DNA of 64,000 nt, taken from assembly GCF_918797505.1 (NCBI RefSeq), contig NC_092799.1, forward strand, positions 33,368,597 through 33,432,596, read 5' to 3'. Of the stretch, positions 12,085 to 23,027 are shown piece by piece (the first letter of the stretch is position 1; each line of letters starts with the position of its first letter). The notes below the pieces were generated by a model. The model was given only the letters and a program-made list of their open reading frames with translations, was not told the origin of the DNA and made no database searches. Origin of the DNA: Bemisia tabaci (lineage: Eukaryota; Arthropoda; Insecta; Hemiptera; Aleyrodidae). Position numbers and translations under genes: made by a program.

Positions 12085-12095
12085 TCAGAGATCAA
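11660..12095 (+). mobile_element. Poly(A)-tailed retro-insertion with 15-bp TSD
   Basis: ATTGTCAGAGATCAA occurs at 11660-11674 and again at 12081-12095. Between them lie about 366 bp, then two AATAAA signals (12028-12033 and 12038-12043) and an A-run of about 40. Target duplication, a poly(A) signal and a poly(A) tail together are the hallmark of LINE-machinery retrotransposition of an RNA. I found no reverse-transcriptase motif and no tRNA-like A/B boxes, so it may be a 3' fragment of a host mRNA, a 5'-truncated LINE or an unusual SINE. It interrupts the end of family L. Confidence 0.8.
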
Positions 12096-12140
12096 TCCGA
12101 CCACGTTATGCAGAAAGGAACTAAGCCGCAATAGTGCTTG
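12096..12140. mobile_element. Second family L arm, head-to-head fragment
   Basis: TCCGACCACGTTATGCAGAA followed by AGGAACTAAGCC resembles the left arm of family L at 11401. Before the retro-insertion, two L ends apparently faced each other. Confidence 0.4.
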
Positions 12141-13065
12141 CTAGATTCAAGCGCAGCGTTACATCAGAAATCCAAGCCGAAGGAAAAAACTTGCAATGAA
12201 CGTGTAAAAAATTGAAAATTCCACCCTTCCCAAATGAATCTTTTCGGCGCAGAACCCAGCCGACGCAACGCGAGTCGCACTTACTGACCCCCTCATCCCC
12301 TCTTCTATCTTCGTATTTCAGCGAAACATCTCAAAAAAAAACTCCGAATTTTTTCAAGCTGTTGTCTCTGAGTTTTCTTGATTTTTTTTTTTTAAATGGG
12401 AAGGAGGACGGCCAGCTATACGTAATTCAAAAGGGGGAGTGTACGGCTGCGTTACGGGGGCATTACAAGGAGGAAGAGGAGGCGAAAAATCGGAAAAGGT
12501 GCGTTATGCAACACTTGATACGCCTCCAATGGTGTTAGTGCCTTCATTAAGGTAAACTAGGAATGGATTGGAGGTGGAGATTTCCAACCACCGCTAACGA
12601 GATACGCACTTTTGGAGTTTCTCCGTGGATACGCTCTTCCGGCGGTCGTAAATCGATGATGCAATCCGCCGGCCGAGCGATCCTCCCTCAGTGTCGGGTT
12701 CAAACGGTCAATTAATTCAAGCTCATCTTGACTTGAACGAAACTTGCGTTTTCTAAATCAACACCGCCACCGAGCATGAACCCCTAGGAGCAGCGGGGAT
12801 GAGGATGGGGGATGAAAAGGGGGGCAGGCACGAGACGAGACTCTTCAAGCAAATTGGATGCCCCGGAAAGGAGCCGCGGAGCGGAAAATCGGGGAGATTA
12901 CGTCCATCGGCACGTCCGGGAGATACCTGGAGGATCCGGGCGTAATGAGAGCGGCGCCGGAAGGCGACGTCAGTGCAATCTGCATTTTCGCCCTGAAATC
13001 AATCGGGGCCGGCCTCCTCGAACTTGAACAAAAGCCCGCGCCGCGCCTCGTCGGCATCAGTTGCC
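12141..13065. other. Unassigned, ending in a GC-rich island
   Basis: No gene is supported. About 12790-13065 is GC-rich with overlapping open frames on both strands (71-88 codons), which is expected from composition. Confidence 0.45.
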
Positions 13066-13792
13066 ACGTCAATTTCACCCCCGCCCTTTTTTTATTTTGT
13101 CCTAGTCTCATAGTCGAGTCATAGGATCAAACCCGGGACTAGGTTGCTGGGGTTCATTCTTTGCTTCAGGACATCAAAGAGAATCTAATGAACTAAAATT
13201 TGTCAAATTCTCCAAAATTTGACTCAAGGCCCCCAAAACTAAAAATTTTTCGGCAAAATCTACGGGTTTTTCAGAAAAAATTGGCATTATCTCAGAAAAA
13301 CGTCAAATTGTCACGTCGATTTTACCCTCGATCTTTTTTATTCTGTCCTATTCTCATAGTCGAGTCGTAGTAGGGTCTAACTCAGGACTAATTGTACGTG
13401 TGAGTTTTTGGGGTTCACTCTCTTCAGGACATCAAGGAGAATGTAATGAATCAGAGTTTGCCAAATTCTTCAAGATTTTGACTCTAGACCCCCCCCCCCA
13501 AACTAAAAATTGACCGGAAAAATCTACGGATTTTTCCAAAAAAAAAAAAAAATTGCATTATCTCAGAAAAACATCAAATTGTCACGTCGATTTTCCCTTC
13601 GATCTTTTTTTATTTTGTTTTATACTTATAGTCGAGTCATATTAGTGTCTAACCCAGGACTAATTGTACGTGTGAGTTTTTAGAGTTCACTCTCTTCAGG
13701 AGATCGATGAGAATCCGATGAACTAAAAATCGCCAAATTCTCCAAAAATTTGACTTCAGACCCCCCAAAACCGAAAATTTACCGCAAAAATA
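13066..13792 (+). repeat. Three-unit tandem repeat, unit about 250-270 bp
   Basis: Markers such as CATAGTCGAGTC (13109, 13355, with a variant at 13627), CACGTCAATTT/CACGTCGATTT and a C-run after GACT recur in order. The spacings are 246 and 272 bp. The copies differ by many substitutions and small length changes. There is no coding potential. Confidence 0.8.
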
Positions 13793-13964
13793 TGACACCG
13801 TTATAGTAATTCTAGAATAAATGATTGATACTAGATGAGGCACTCTGACACACAGGGAATCGATATATTCATGCATTATTTCACATGCATTTAAATAGAG
13901 GAATCTCAGCGTTACCAATCTTCAAGCATCACCATTTACGCCAATGCGCATTTTTGAATTAATC

Positions 13965-15263
13965 GACCTGCTCAGGGCCGGATTTAGGGGGCGGTACATG
14001 TTGCAATTTTTTCTAATCTTATAGGTATAAATAAAAAAAGTCGGATTCAGAAAAAAAAATTGAAAAGAGAGAAGGCGACAAAATGTCTCATTTCCTGAGA
14101 GTTAAAGCATAGTATTTAATTTCTAATTTGTTCGTCCTTAGGTGATACAAGAGACAGCGTCTTTCATTAGTCTAGTTGAGAGAGAAACCAAACACGCAAT
14201 TTGGCCTGGAGCGGCGCGACGCAAAGAGCAATGATGACGAGGACTTGAGATGAAAAGGAGAAGCCCTCGGCGCGCTGGTCAGCATGAAACACATATCAGC
14301 GCCTACAAGACTCTGTGAATTCTTCACGCATTGCGTCAAACGTAGTGCGGACAGCAGCGATCGGCGTGAAACGCATAGCGCCTACCAGACTGCATGAATA
14401 CTTCACGCATTGCGTAAAAAATAGTGCGGTCAGCAGCGGTTGGCGTGAAACGCATAGCGCCTCCGAGACTGCAGGGATACTTCACGCATTGCGCCAAACA
14501 CACTGCGATTGGCGCGCGCGGTGGTGGAAATTAAAATTATTAAACCACATTCATGTTTATTCTTTCATAATTTTTTCGTTCATTTCTTATAAATGAAAGG
14601 CTTTGTCCACGCAGAGCTAGGTTTACGGAACTTAACTTTCGCGCTAAGTTCCGTGAACTTTGGCTAGTGTTGACAGGGCTTTCACAAAAAATGTGCCCAA
14701 CACGAGTAAACGCGTCTTGTGCACCCCTCCTCCTCCGGCACGTTCACTTGATGGTTTGTATCGATGTTTCAAAACGAATGAGAAGGGGACGGCAAAATAC
14801 AGGCGGCCCATGGGCGGCAAGTAGGTACACTGAAAAAAAATTCTCGGCGTTTTTACCAAGGTCCGTTGGTACCTTTACCATCTCACTTGTTTTACCAATT
14901 ATTGGTAATTTTACCAAGACAGACTGGTAAGCTTACCTAAAAACCGGTATTTTTACTGTTTTCTTCAGGTAAGAATACCACTTTTATTGGTAATCAATTC
15001 CCGGTAACTTTGCCATTTTATCTCGGTGATTCTACCAATGTCGATAAAAAATATTGTTGTTTTTACCAAGGTCCAGTAAAATTACCAAGAAAGTTCAATA
15101 ATTTTACCGAGATTTCTCGGTAAAATTACCAATTCCATTAATGGTAATTTTACCAAGAAAAAACTGGGATCAAATAGAACCCTGAATTCGTGGTAATTTT
15201 ACTCTTTTCTTAGTAAATATACCGAGATTTTTGTTTCAGTGTAAATCCGGCCCTGGACCTGCT
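13965..15263 (+). mobile_element. Family C hAT-type MITE, copy 1
   Basis: The element proper is 13973-15255, with CAGGGCCGGATTTA and its inverse at the ends. It is flanked by a perfect 8-bp TSD, GACCTGCT, at 13965-13972 and 15256-15263. Termini of CAGGG with 8-bp duplications fit the hAT superfamily. The interior has three minisatellite units of about 79 bp (GCGCCTAC/C...GACTG near 14300, 14379 and 14458). There is no transposase. Family E is nested near the right end. Confidence 0.9.
14828..15241 (+). mobile_element. Family E element nested in hAT, copy 1
   Basis: Starts CACTGAAAAAAAATTC and ends TTTGTTTCAGTG, with TA at 14826-14827 and 15242-15243. Removing it with one TA restores the hAT sequence seen in other copies (AAGTAGGTAAATCCGG). 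The interior is made of repeated TACCAA/TTGGTA words on both strands. Confidence 0.9.
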
Positions 15264-15756
15264 TGCACAGAAATCTCTGTCGGATTTATGACGACATCTC
15301 TGAAGACATCAATCGCGAAAATAAGCCTGTTGTGTGGCGCGCCATTAGACAACGGCGCTGGTGGCGGGTTCCGCCGCTCACTCACACACACACGGACGCG
15401 TGGAGTGAAGTAAGTTAATGCATTTATGAATAGTAGCGCACGGGGTGAATATGAATAGGTGCCCCGGCAGAGCGGCGGGCCTGCAACCCGCGCCACACCG
15501 TGGCCTATGAATTTGTTTCAAACGTCGTCAAGAGCGACTGTTTGAATACGTCGTTACAGGTTACAGAGCAGCAGCGACCACACTCCACAGCCTATCGATA
15601 TGTTATAAGAGAGCTCCCAGCCCGCCCGGCAATGCATCAATAACCCCCCCCCCCCCCCACGCTCCCTTCTCCCCGCCACGGTGCCGTATAGCACCCTCGG
15701 TTGCCATGCCGCCTCGGGCGGGAAATTGAAATTTCGCGAATCAGCCCTTAGCAAGG
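15264..15756. other. Unassigned sequence with C tract
   Basis: Moderately GC-rich, with a run of about 15 C at 15644-15658. No gene is supported. Confidence 0.45.
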
Positions 15757-16014
15757 TATGCTGCCGTGCTAAGAAATAACGCCGTATGAACATTCGAGAG
15801 GTGTCAATTTGTTATCGATAGGATGTTTATTTTTGAGGAAAGTCATGGAGACTTTACCTTGAAATTGTCAGGAAGTGAAGGTGATTGCGAGACAAATTGG
15901 CAAACAAATTGGAAGGGAATATTCATAAGTTTACTGGGAAATTTGTGTTTTATCAAAGGAAATTTGGCAACGCCTGGAGGCTTTTACGGCGGTTTTCCTT
16001 AGCACGGCAGTATG
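15757..16014 (+). mobile_element. Family A MITE, copy 1
   Basis: The element is 15761-16010 with CTGCCGTGCTAAG and CTTAGCACGGCAG ends. It is flanked by a perfect TATG TSD at 15757-15760 and 16011-16014. One arm continues CATTCGAGAG and the other CGCCTGGAGG, the two arm types of the family. Confidence 0.9.
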
Positions 16015-16239
16015 GTAAGGTTCGGAGAAAGAGTTCCTCAATTAAAGCGACACAGAGGGCAACTTTTACTCCTCACAGGGTGTAACGGAGGTTGAACGGC
16101 TATAATGTGAGAGAGTAACCTATGGGTGATGAAAATTTTTTATCTGAAATGTTTTTTTCATAAGTATCCCTAGGCAGAGAGAGGTAGTCCCCAAATTTTC
16201 CCACAGTTACGGCAACATACTACTACTACTGCTACTAAT

Positions 16240-17045
16240 ATGTTGCTCTTGCAGCGCTTCTTTGCGCTCTGCGACAACCAACCGCCACTACAACATTCTT
16301 CTCAGAGCTCCTCCGGCAAATCGCATCTCTTCATTTTCTGCCTTATTCCATCAATTCACGATTTGGCAGTGCGTTTTCCACGTTTTCTGCCAGGGGTGGA
16401 CCCAGTCCAGAACCTATCATCTGGCATCTTTGCACATATACCCATACCAGACAAGTTTCTTCAGAAAATTTCATGCACTATGTTGTTTTTGACGCCCATA
16501 ATTTCACGTATTTCATTCCGAACGTGATCCTTCCTTGACACCTCGGCCGACCTACCCTAGAAGTTCATCTCGGTTGTCTTAAGAATGTCCTGGGACCGTT
16601 TTTATAGGTGCCATACCTCGCTGCTATGGGTTCATAGGGTTTTCACGATGGAGCTGTAAATTCAACTTCCGTTAACTTTGGTAAATTACGTCCTTTGATT
16701 TCTGGGTCCAATTTGCCATCTGATGTTATAAGCGCACACATGGGTACCTGTATTGTGCACAACCTCTTATTTCCTGGCCATACTCTGACTCTATGCTTTG
16801 CCGATCGCCTCCCACCGTTAACTTTTCTGTATTGCAAATGCTGACTTCTAAGCCCCACTTCCGATATTCGGCAACCAACTTTCTAGCCATGTATTCCGCA
16901 TCTTCTGCATCCTGAGCAATAACCACTTAGTAATCAGCAAAGCGGCAACATTCCGTGGGATAAAAAAATTCCTACATGATCTCTTGGACGGCTTCCCTTG
17001 AAAAAAAGTGAGGTTCGGACCAGATAAAATACGCCTGAAACTGTA
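16240..17045 (-). pseudogene. LINE ORF2 remnant, reverse transcriptase to C-terminus
   Basis: Read on the minus strand, this is the second half of a non-LTR retrotransposon ORF2. First comes a weak RT stretch ending EAVQEIM, then FADY-stop at 16927-16941 where LINE RTs have the catalytic F/YxDD box, followed by VVIAQDAEDAEYMARKL, AEYRKWGLEVSICNTEKL and ALITSDGKLDPEIKGR. The C-terminal part has SSEVWHL, SRKDHVRN, IREIMGVKN, an RMPDD-like KMPDDRF and TPGRKRGKRTAKS, ending near 16240. The second catalytic Asp has become Tyr, the next codon is a stop, and at least one frameshift (around 16740) and several stops follow, so it is dead. A TAC/TAG microsatellite at 16219-16240 may be the element's 3' tail. 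The motif set fits insect LINEs of the kind often labelled endonuclease-reverse transcriptase; the clade is not certain. Confidence 0.85.
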
Positions 17046-17599
17046 GCTCTTTATTGCAAAATGCATTTCATTAGATTGCTATAACTTACTGACAAACAAT
17101 CTTCACGATTTGAATGAAGGAACGTCGCCTATTGGTCATCTATGATATTTTTATAGCGCACTTTCAGTAGTTTTCCAGCGTACTGCGATGCATTTTTTCA
17201 TAGATTCGGCTTCAGAGGCCGAAAGTCCAAGTCTGAAACTCGAGGGTGGCTGACGAGAGGGATGATTTTGGCCCGGGGCCAATCAGATCGGTCGCCCATT
17301 CCGCCTCGACAGCAAATTGAGTCGAAGATTTAAGAACTACCGATTGGAAAAACCCCTGGAATATATTTACTTTCGGTCCTTAACATTACCTGCATACAAA
17401 TATTCCCCGTGTTTGCACTATTTTATGGGGTGGTCTGCCGGCAATCTCTTCTACTGCAAGTTCCAACTCCATTCTTCCCCCTTTTTTGGACCCTGCATTA
17501 GGAGCAAAGTTGTGCCGAAACGCCAAAGGTACTTGCCCTAATGATTCATACCCTTAAATGAACCTTTACATAGCAACATTAGCAGCATTTCATACAAAA
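17046..17599. other. Unassigned, with short family F-like fragment
   Basis: TCAGAGGCCGAAAGTCC at about 17212 resembles the family F arm but lacks the rest. No gene is supported. Confidence 0.4.
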
Positions 17600-17799
17600 A
17601 AAAGTTTTTAAGGGAAAATTCACAATGATCATTCGAAAAGGAAATGCAAGAAGTTCTTCTACTTCCTTTTTTTCTTCTTCCCCTCTTTTTTCTTCTTCTT
17701 CTATTTTTTCTTACATCTACATGGAAACCGCCGACAAAGTCAGTTCGATCATTATAAGGGGGATGATACCACCTTGCGACCATACAGAAGCTTGTGCTG
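17600..17799. repeat. Family M repeat locus 2, cut by the gap
   Basis: A pyrimidine-rich tract at about 17648-17712, then CGCCGACAAAGTCAG and GATGATACCACC, is in the same order as at 9085-9300. The locus runs into the N gap. Confidence 0.6.
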
Positions 17800-18299
17800 N
17801 NNNNNNNNNNNNNNNNNNNNNNNNNNNNNNNNNNNNNNNNNNNNNNNNNNNNNNNNNNNNNNNNNNNNNNNNNNNNNNNNNNNNNNNNNNNNNNNNNNNN
17901 NNNNNNNNNNNNNNNNNNNNNNNNNNNNNNNNNNNNNNNNNNNNNNNNNNNNNNNNNNNNNNNNNNNNNNNNNNNNNNNNNNNNNNNNNNNNNNNNNNNN
18001 NNNNNNNNNNNNNNNNNNNNNNNNNNNNNNNNNNNNNNNNNNNNNNNNNNNNNNNNNNNNNNNNNNNNNNNNNNNNNNNNNNNNNNNNNNNNNNNNNNNN
18101 NNNNNNNNNNNNNNNNNNNNNNNNNNNNNNNNNNNNNNNNNNNNNNNNNNNNNNNNNNNNNNNNNNNNNNNNNNNNNNNNNNNNNNNNNNNNNNNNNNNN
18201 NNNNNNNNNNNNNNNNNNNNNNNNNNNNNNNNNNNNNNNNNNNNNNNNNNNNNNNNNNNNNNNNNNNNNNNNNNNNNNNNNNNNNNNNNNNNNNNNNNN
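17800..18299. other. Assembly gap, 500 N
   Basis: Exactly 500 N. The open frames that cross it are artefacts. Confidence 1.
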
Positions 18300-18522
18300 T
18301 GAGCCTTCAGGCGTTGCCGAATTTCCTCTGGCAACTCACTAATTTTCAAGAAAATTGTTGAATATTTTTCTGCCAATTTCTCAGAAAATTTTGTTTGTAA
18401 TTTTATCTCAAGTGTCTGAAAATTTCAAGGAAAATGTTCATGAGTTTTCTCAAAAATGAACATTTTATCCAAGGAAAGACAACTCTCGAATGTTCATACG
18501 GCGTTCTTCCTTAGCACGGCGG
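18300..18522 (-). mobile_element. Family A MITE, copy 2, left end lost in the gap
   Basis: Starts inside the element at TGAGCCTTCAGGCGTTGCC and ends CTTAGCACGGCGG. The outer left terminus falls in the N gap. Confidence 0.8.
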
Positions 18523-19816
18523 TATAGTTCCTAGATCGTTGGTGTTGACAGCCTGAGACATCACAGCCAACCACATGCAGGACTCCCCGCGTTCTAGCTC
18601 TCCCATTAAAGGTAGTTTACAAGGGAGTGGTCTTACACTGTAAAAAGTCTCCAAGTCGCTCTCCAAGTGAGGAATTGCTGATTCACAATTTGAGTGCAAG
18701 GAGACATTCGATTCCCAACCCTTACTCACATGGGACCATCGGTGATGTAACTCGGGTTTCGGAGTGCCTTGCACTCGGATGCCAATTTGAAGTATTCTGA
18801 TGGAAAATCAAAAACCGTCCACAAATGACGTCAGAACTTTTCCCGATATTTGATCCCCCCCTTCCATCTGAAAAATACGCACTTGGCACTTCTAGACTCC
18901 CCTTAAAATTGGCAGTTTAAGTACGTGGCTAGGCGGAAAAGTTTAAATATTATAATATTATAGACACGCGCGTTTTAACGTAGAGGTTTTTTTAGCCTTA
19001 GTTTTAATTTTTTATTTGAAAAAGGCTCGCGGTGACCAGCCGAAACGTCTTGCATTTTGTGTTTATTAATTTTAACCTTGTTTCCCACTGTTTTTGTGTG
19101 TTTTTTGTCGTGTAATATTATATATATTAATTTATATATTATTATGTATATTATTATATATATATTTTTAAATAATATATTTTCGCCCCCCCCCAAAAAA
19201 AAAAAAAAAATATCAACATTTTCAAATGAGGACCCGACCCCATTTCGTGACACATCAAGTTATGGTGTATCGATCATTTCTTTTGCCCGTGTAAATGTAT
19301 TAATAATTAAAATTTCCGTTCCTGGACGAGAGGTTCCGGCGAGGTTTACGACTAAGAAGGGACTTAATTCACACTCGGTCGGTCCATTAACGACCGGCAA
19401 CGCGGCCGAGTCGGGGACTCTCCGGCGCGATTATCGCGTCTTTATTTATTAAATTCCAATAAATATTTCACCGGCCTCGTGAAAGGGGAGGGAAGTCGCG
19501 ACTGGAGCCCGGGGCCGGTTCGCGCCGCCGAGATCAGATGATTCACTCACGAGATAAAAGTTGTTGAATTGCCGCTCTTTTCCTTGACTTCCGCCCCGGT
19601 TCCATCGTCCCTGCGCAGGGCCCAAGGTTCGCCCCGCTTTATTTATCTCAGGAATTTCGGGGGTGGGCGCCGCGCCGCGCCGCGACGGTTGCCCAATCTG
19701 CCGGAAAATTAAGCTCCTCCAAAGCCGTGCTTTTTAACCACCTACCCCTCCGTTACAAGGCCGTCGCAAGGTAAACGGCCCACGCGAGCAAATATTTGAC
19801 CCCCCCCCCCCCCCAC
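18523..19816. other. Unassigned, AT-rich patch, then GC-rich island
   Basis: 18950-19190 is very AT-rich with TATATA/TTATTA runs. About 19320-19720 is a CpG-rich island containing an AT-rich core (TTTATTTATTAAATTCC). A C-run of about 15 lies at 19800-19814. No gene is supported. Confidence 0.45.
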
Positions 19817-20078
19817 CATTCTGCCGTGCTGAGGAAGAACGTCGTATGAACATTCGAGAGTTGCCAAATTGCCACGGATAAAACATGTATTTTTAAAGAA
19901 AGTTATGCTTATTTTTCCTTGAAATTTTCAGACGTTTTAGATAAAATTGCGAAGAAAATTGTCTGGAAAATTTGTTAAAAAATATTCACAATTTGCCCTG
20001 CAAATTCAGTATTTATCGAAGGAAATTTGGCAACGCCTGGAGGCTCATACGGCGTTTTTTCCGTAGCATGGCAGCATT
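19817..20078 (+). mobile_element. Family A MITE, copy 3
   Basis: The element is 19821-20074, flanked by a perfect CATT TSD at 19817-19820 and 20075-20078. The left arm is the CATTCGAGAG type and the right arm the CGCCTGGAGG type. Confidence 0.9.
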
Positions 20079-20085
20079 CTTGGTC

Positions 20086-20346
20086 AATGCTTCTGTGCTA
20101 AGGAAGAACGCCGTATGAACCCTCAGGCGTTGCCAAATTTCCTTCGATAAATCACGAATTTTCTGGTAAACTTATGAATATTTTCCGTCCAATTTTTCGG
20201 ATAATTTTCTTCGCGATTTAACATGATGTTCCTGAAAATTTCAAGGGAAAATATTGATAACTGTTCTTAAAAATAAACATTTTACCGAAGGAAATTTGGC
20301 AACTCTCGAATGTTCATACGGCGTTCTTCCTTAGCACAGCGGAATG
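20086..20346 (-). mobile_element. Family A MITE, copy 4, inverted neighbour of copy 3
   Basis: The element is 20090-20342, flanked by a perfect AATG TSD at 20086-20089 and 20343-20346. The arm order is opposite to that of copy 3, 15 bp away, so the two form a large inverted pair. Confidence 0.9.
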
Positions 20347-20454
20347 AGTGGGTGAATGTGCCCTTCATCCTCATTTCACCAGATCTTTAGAACGTATACT
20401 TGGATTAATAAACAAAATATGGGCAAACTCACTTCCAGAGTGGGTCTTTTTTCC

Positions 20455-20570
20455 CAATGGAGAATTTGCAGGTATCTGAAATTTGATTAATTTCATGTTT
20501 AAAGAGACTACTGAGTGAATTGAACACAAGGTTGTTCTTGGTTCATAAATTGAGCTAATTTTGGAATAAT
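20455..20570 (+). mobile_element. Family B MITE, copy 3, truncated
   Basis: The left terminus AATGGAGAATTTGCAGG and about 110 bp of body match other copies. The remainder, including the CRE-like centre, is missing. Confidence 0.7.
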
Positions 20571-21878
20571 ACTTTAGATATTTTTGACGAGAATCACCCT
20601 TCCCTGATAATTTCATTCATCTTTAGGTGTCTCGATATAAAAAATTCATATAGGTCGATTTTGTTTATTCGGATACCGGATTTGTAAAAATAACTTGTAA
20701 TTTGTATTGAAAAATTCCTAAAATAAAGTGAAGAAAAAAATTAGTTATGAACTTTGTTTACGTAACCTGTAATTTTCATCAATTGTATTTGCTTTTTACT
20801 TTTATATTCTTAAAATTATTAAAAATCTTAAGAAATATTCGTCAGAAATCGGTCAGTGGGGGACATTTCTCGGTTAGCGTATGGGTCGCAGCTGAAATAA
20901 ACAACCCGTTGGCGTAATTTTTAAGACAGTAGACCAGCCAATCCGTAAGCTGGCCCTCCAGTTCCCGGATTGGGGAAACATATTGGCCAGCCCGCGAACT
21001 ATGGGCAACAAGGATGGGCAGTCTGCGGACGGGGCGAAAAATATGCTCATTCCACGGAATGAGCTATTTTATCCGATGGAACATCAAAAACTTCATAAGT
21101 CAAAGTGTTACCCTTACTTGAATCAACTATTATTATCATTGCTTGTAGCCTCACTCCGGTTTACTTGGTACTGCCGAACCGTTGCATCTGAAAAATATTG
21201 GAAAATCGAATTTGAATTGGTTCTGCGCAGAGTTGCCAACCGTTTACATTCACCGCCCAGAACAAACGCTACCCCTTCGAATTTCAGAGCAAAATCAGGC
21301 AATGCCACATATGACGAATCGAATCATTTGCCCATCAATCCATCCCAATCACGCACCTGACCGGGAACCGGGTTCACGGGAGCTCCGGTAGGTCGCCCCG
21401 AAGGACGGAAGCACACCCCCCGACCCCACCCCCCGCCGCCGCGGGAGTCGCGGGGGTGAGGGGGAGTAAATAAAAGAAGGGCTGCCCCCCGCGGCAAAGC
21501 GAGGTGGACATAGTAAAGAATCAATTTATTAAGAGCCAACAAAAAGGTGTGGCACTGGGATCAAACCATAATAAAGACGGGCATTAATCACCCAAAAGGA
21601 GCCCGGGTCTTCCCGGTCACCGGTTGACAGCCCAAGATGCCACATTAAGGAGTAAGCACCCAGCTTAAGCACGCCTCTACGTTGCCAGTTTGCAGAATAA
21701 TAACGAATTTGTGCAGCGGGGACCCTTGAAAATTAGAAAAAGGTGGCACTGCGCGGTCAGTGGGCTGTTGGAAAGTAGACGCACTGTGGGTTTAACCCTT
21801 GTAAAAGAGAGATGAATCATTCGATTTTTCAACGTTTCAAATATATGAGAAGAAACGTTTCTTATGTGGTATTCTTTG
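20571..21878. other. Unassigned, with a short GC-rich segment
   Basis: About 21360-21500 is GC-rich with G/C runs. The frames here (up to 125 codons) are unrecognised and overlap on both strands. No gene is supported. Confidence 0.4.
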
Positions 21879-22200
21879 AATGGAGAATTTGCAGATATTT
21901 GAAATTTGATTAATTTCATGTTTAAGAGGAGACCACTAAGTGAACTGAACACAAGGTTATCCTTGCGGTCATAAATTGAATAATTATTGGAGGAGATATG
22001 ACAAAATGATCTAATTTGCTGAAAGACATACGTTTAAAGGAATTTGCCGCCAGATGACTTCACTAGGCGGTGCATTTTCTCACTTTTAAAACAATTTTTA
22101 TAGTTTTTCCCACATTAGAAAAAAATTATAGAAAATACTGCGAAAGCAGCTCTTTAAGCACTTTCAGATGAAGCAATAAATTTGCGTGCAAATTATCCAT
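21879..22200 (+). mobile_element. Family B MITE, copy 4
   Basis: Full-length, with ends AATGGAGAATTTGCA and TGCAAATTATCCAT. The central palindrome is mutated to TGACTTCA at 22054-22061. Confidence 0.8.
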
Positions 22201-23027
22201 TGCAGTAGTTTTATTCAAATAAGAAGAAACATCTTTAAGAGAGAAGGCTAACGGTGAAACTGCAAAAATTGGATATTATCATTTGCGGTGGTTTAAAATC
22301 TTCGCTCTCTTTTTGAATCTATTAAAGAAGAACAAATCATAATTATTATAGCTTGACATTTTGCGAAAAATTCCGTAGTCCGCGAGAAAAATCAAGGAGG
22401 TTCTCAAGGAATGACCCTGTGCTGGGTATTTTTCTATTTAAAAACTAGATTATGTCAGGAAGTCTGCAGCATTTCAAAGTAAGATACAAGTTTTTCCAGT
22501 TTTGCCGTCAAGGTGTGTTTTTTTAATAAATAATAGGGTTCTTTGTGGTTTTGATAAATTTGTAAGTCTACGGTCACTAATTACAAGTACAGGTGCTCAT
22601 AAGCTAAATATGGTTCTCCGGTAAATTATGAGAAACTTATTTTATAATCCACTTCCGCAAAAATCTCTTGCTTGTAAATTCATCTTGCCTCAATACGGGA
22701 CTGTGGTTCTAATTTCCGTAAATTTGAACATTTAAGCATCGCTTTTCGTATTTACCTTTGTAAACGATTTCATTTATAAACGGAGCTATTAATGTCACAG
22801 GTTCACATTAGTTGGCATTTGACAAAACACGAACGACATAAATTCATCTTTATTATTGTAACCGCTTTTCACAGTCGTAACGCCTGTTAGCAGTTCTGCA
22901 TGGAGGTTGTGCTTCCAGTTTCCACTTCTGCTGTTGCACCAACCTTTTTTTACTTGCAACTTTGAAACAATAGCTTGCTGTGGTATTCATACTTTTCACA
23001 GCATATTTTCCGCTGATATTCACACTG
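22201..23027. other. Unassigned sequence
   Basis: AT-rich. Nothing recognised. Confidence 0.45.

Noticed and set aside
17625..18376. Open frames of 182-225 codons across the N gap
   Set aside because: They consist mostly of undetermined residues; the gap creates them.
21553..21575. B-box-like sequence on the minus strand (GGTTTGATCCC)
   Set aside because: No A box at the proper distance and no terminator; a chance match.
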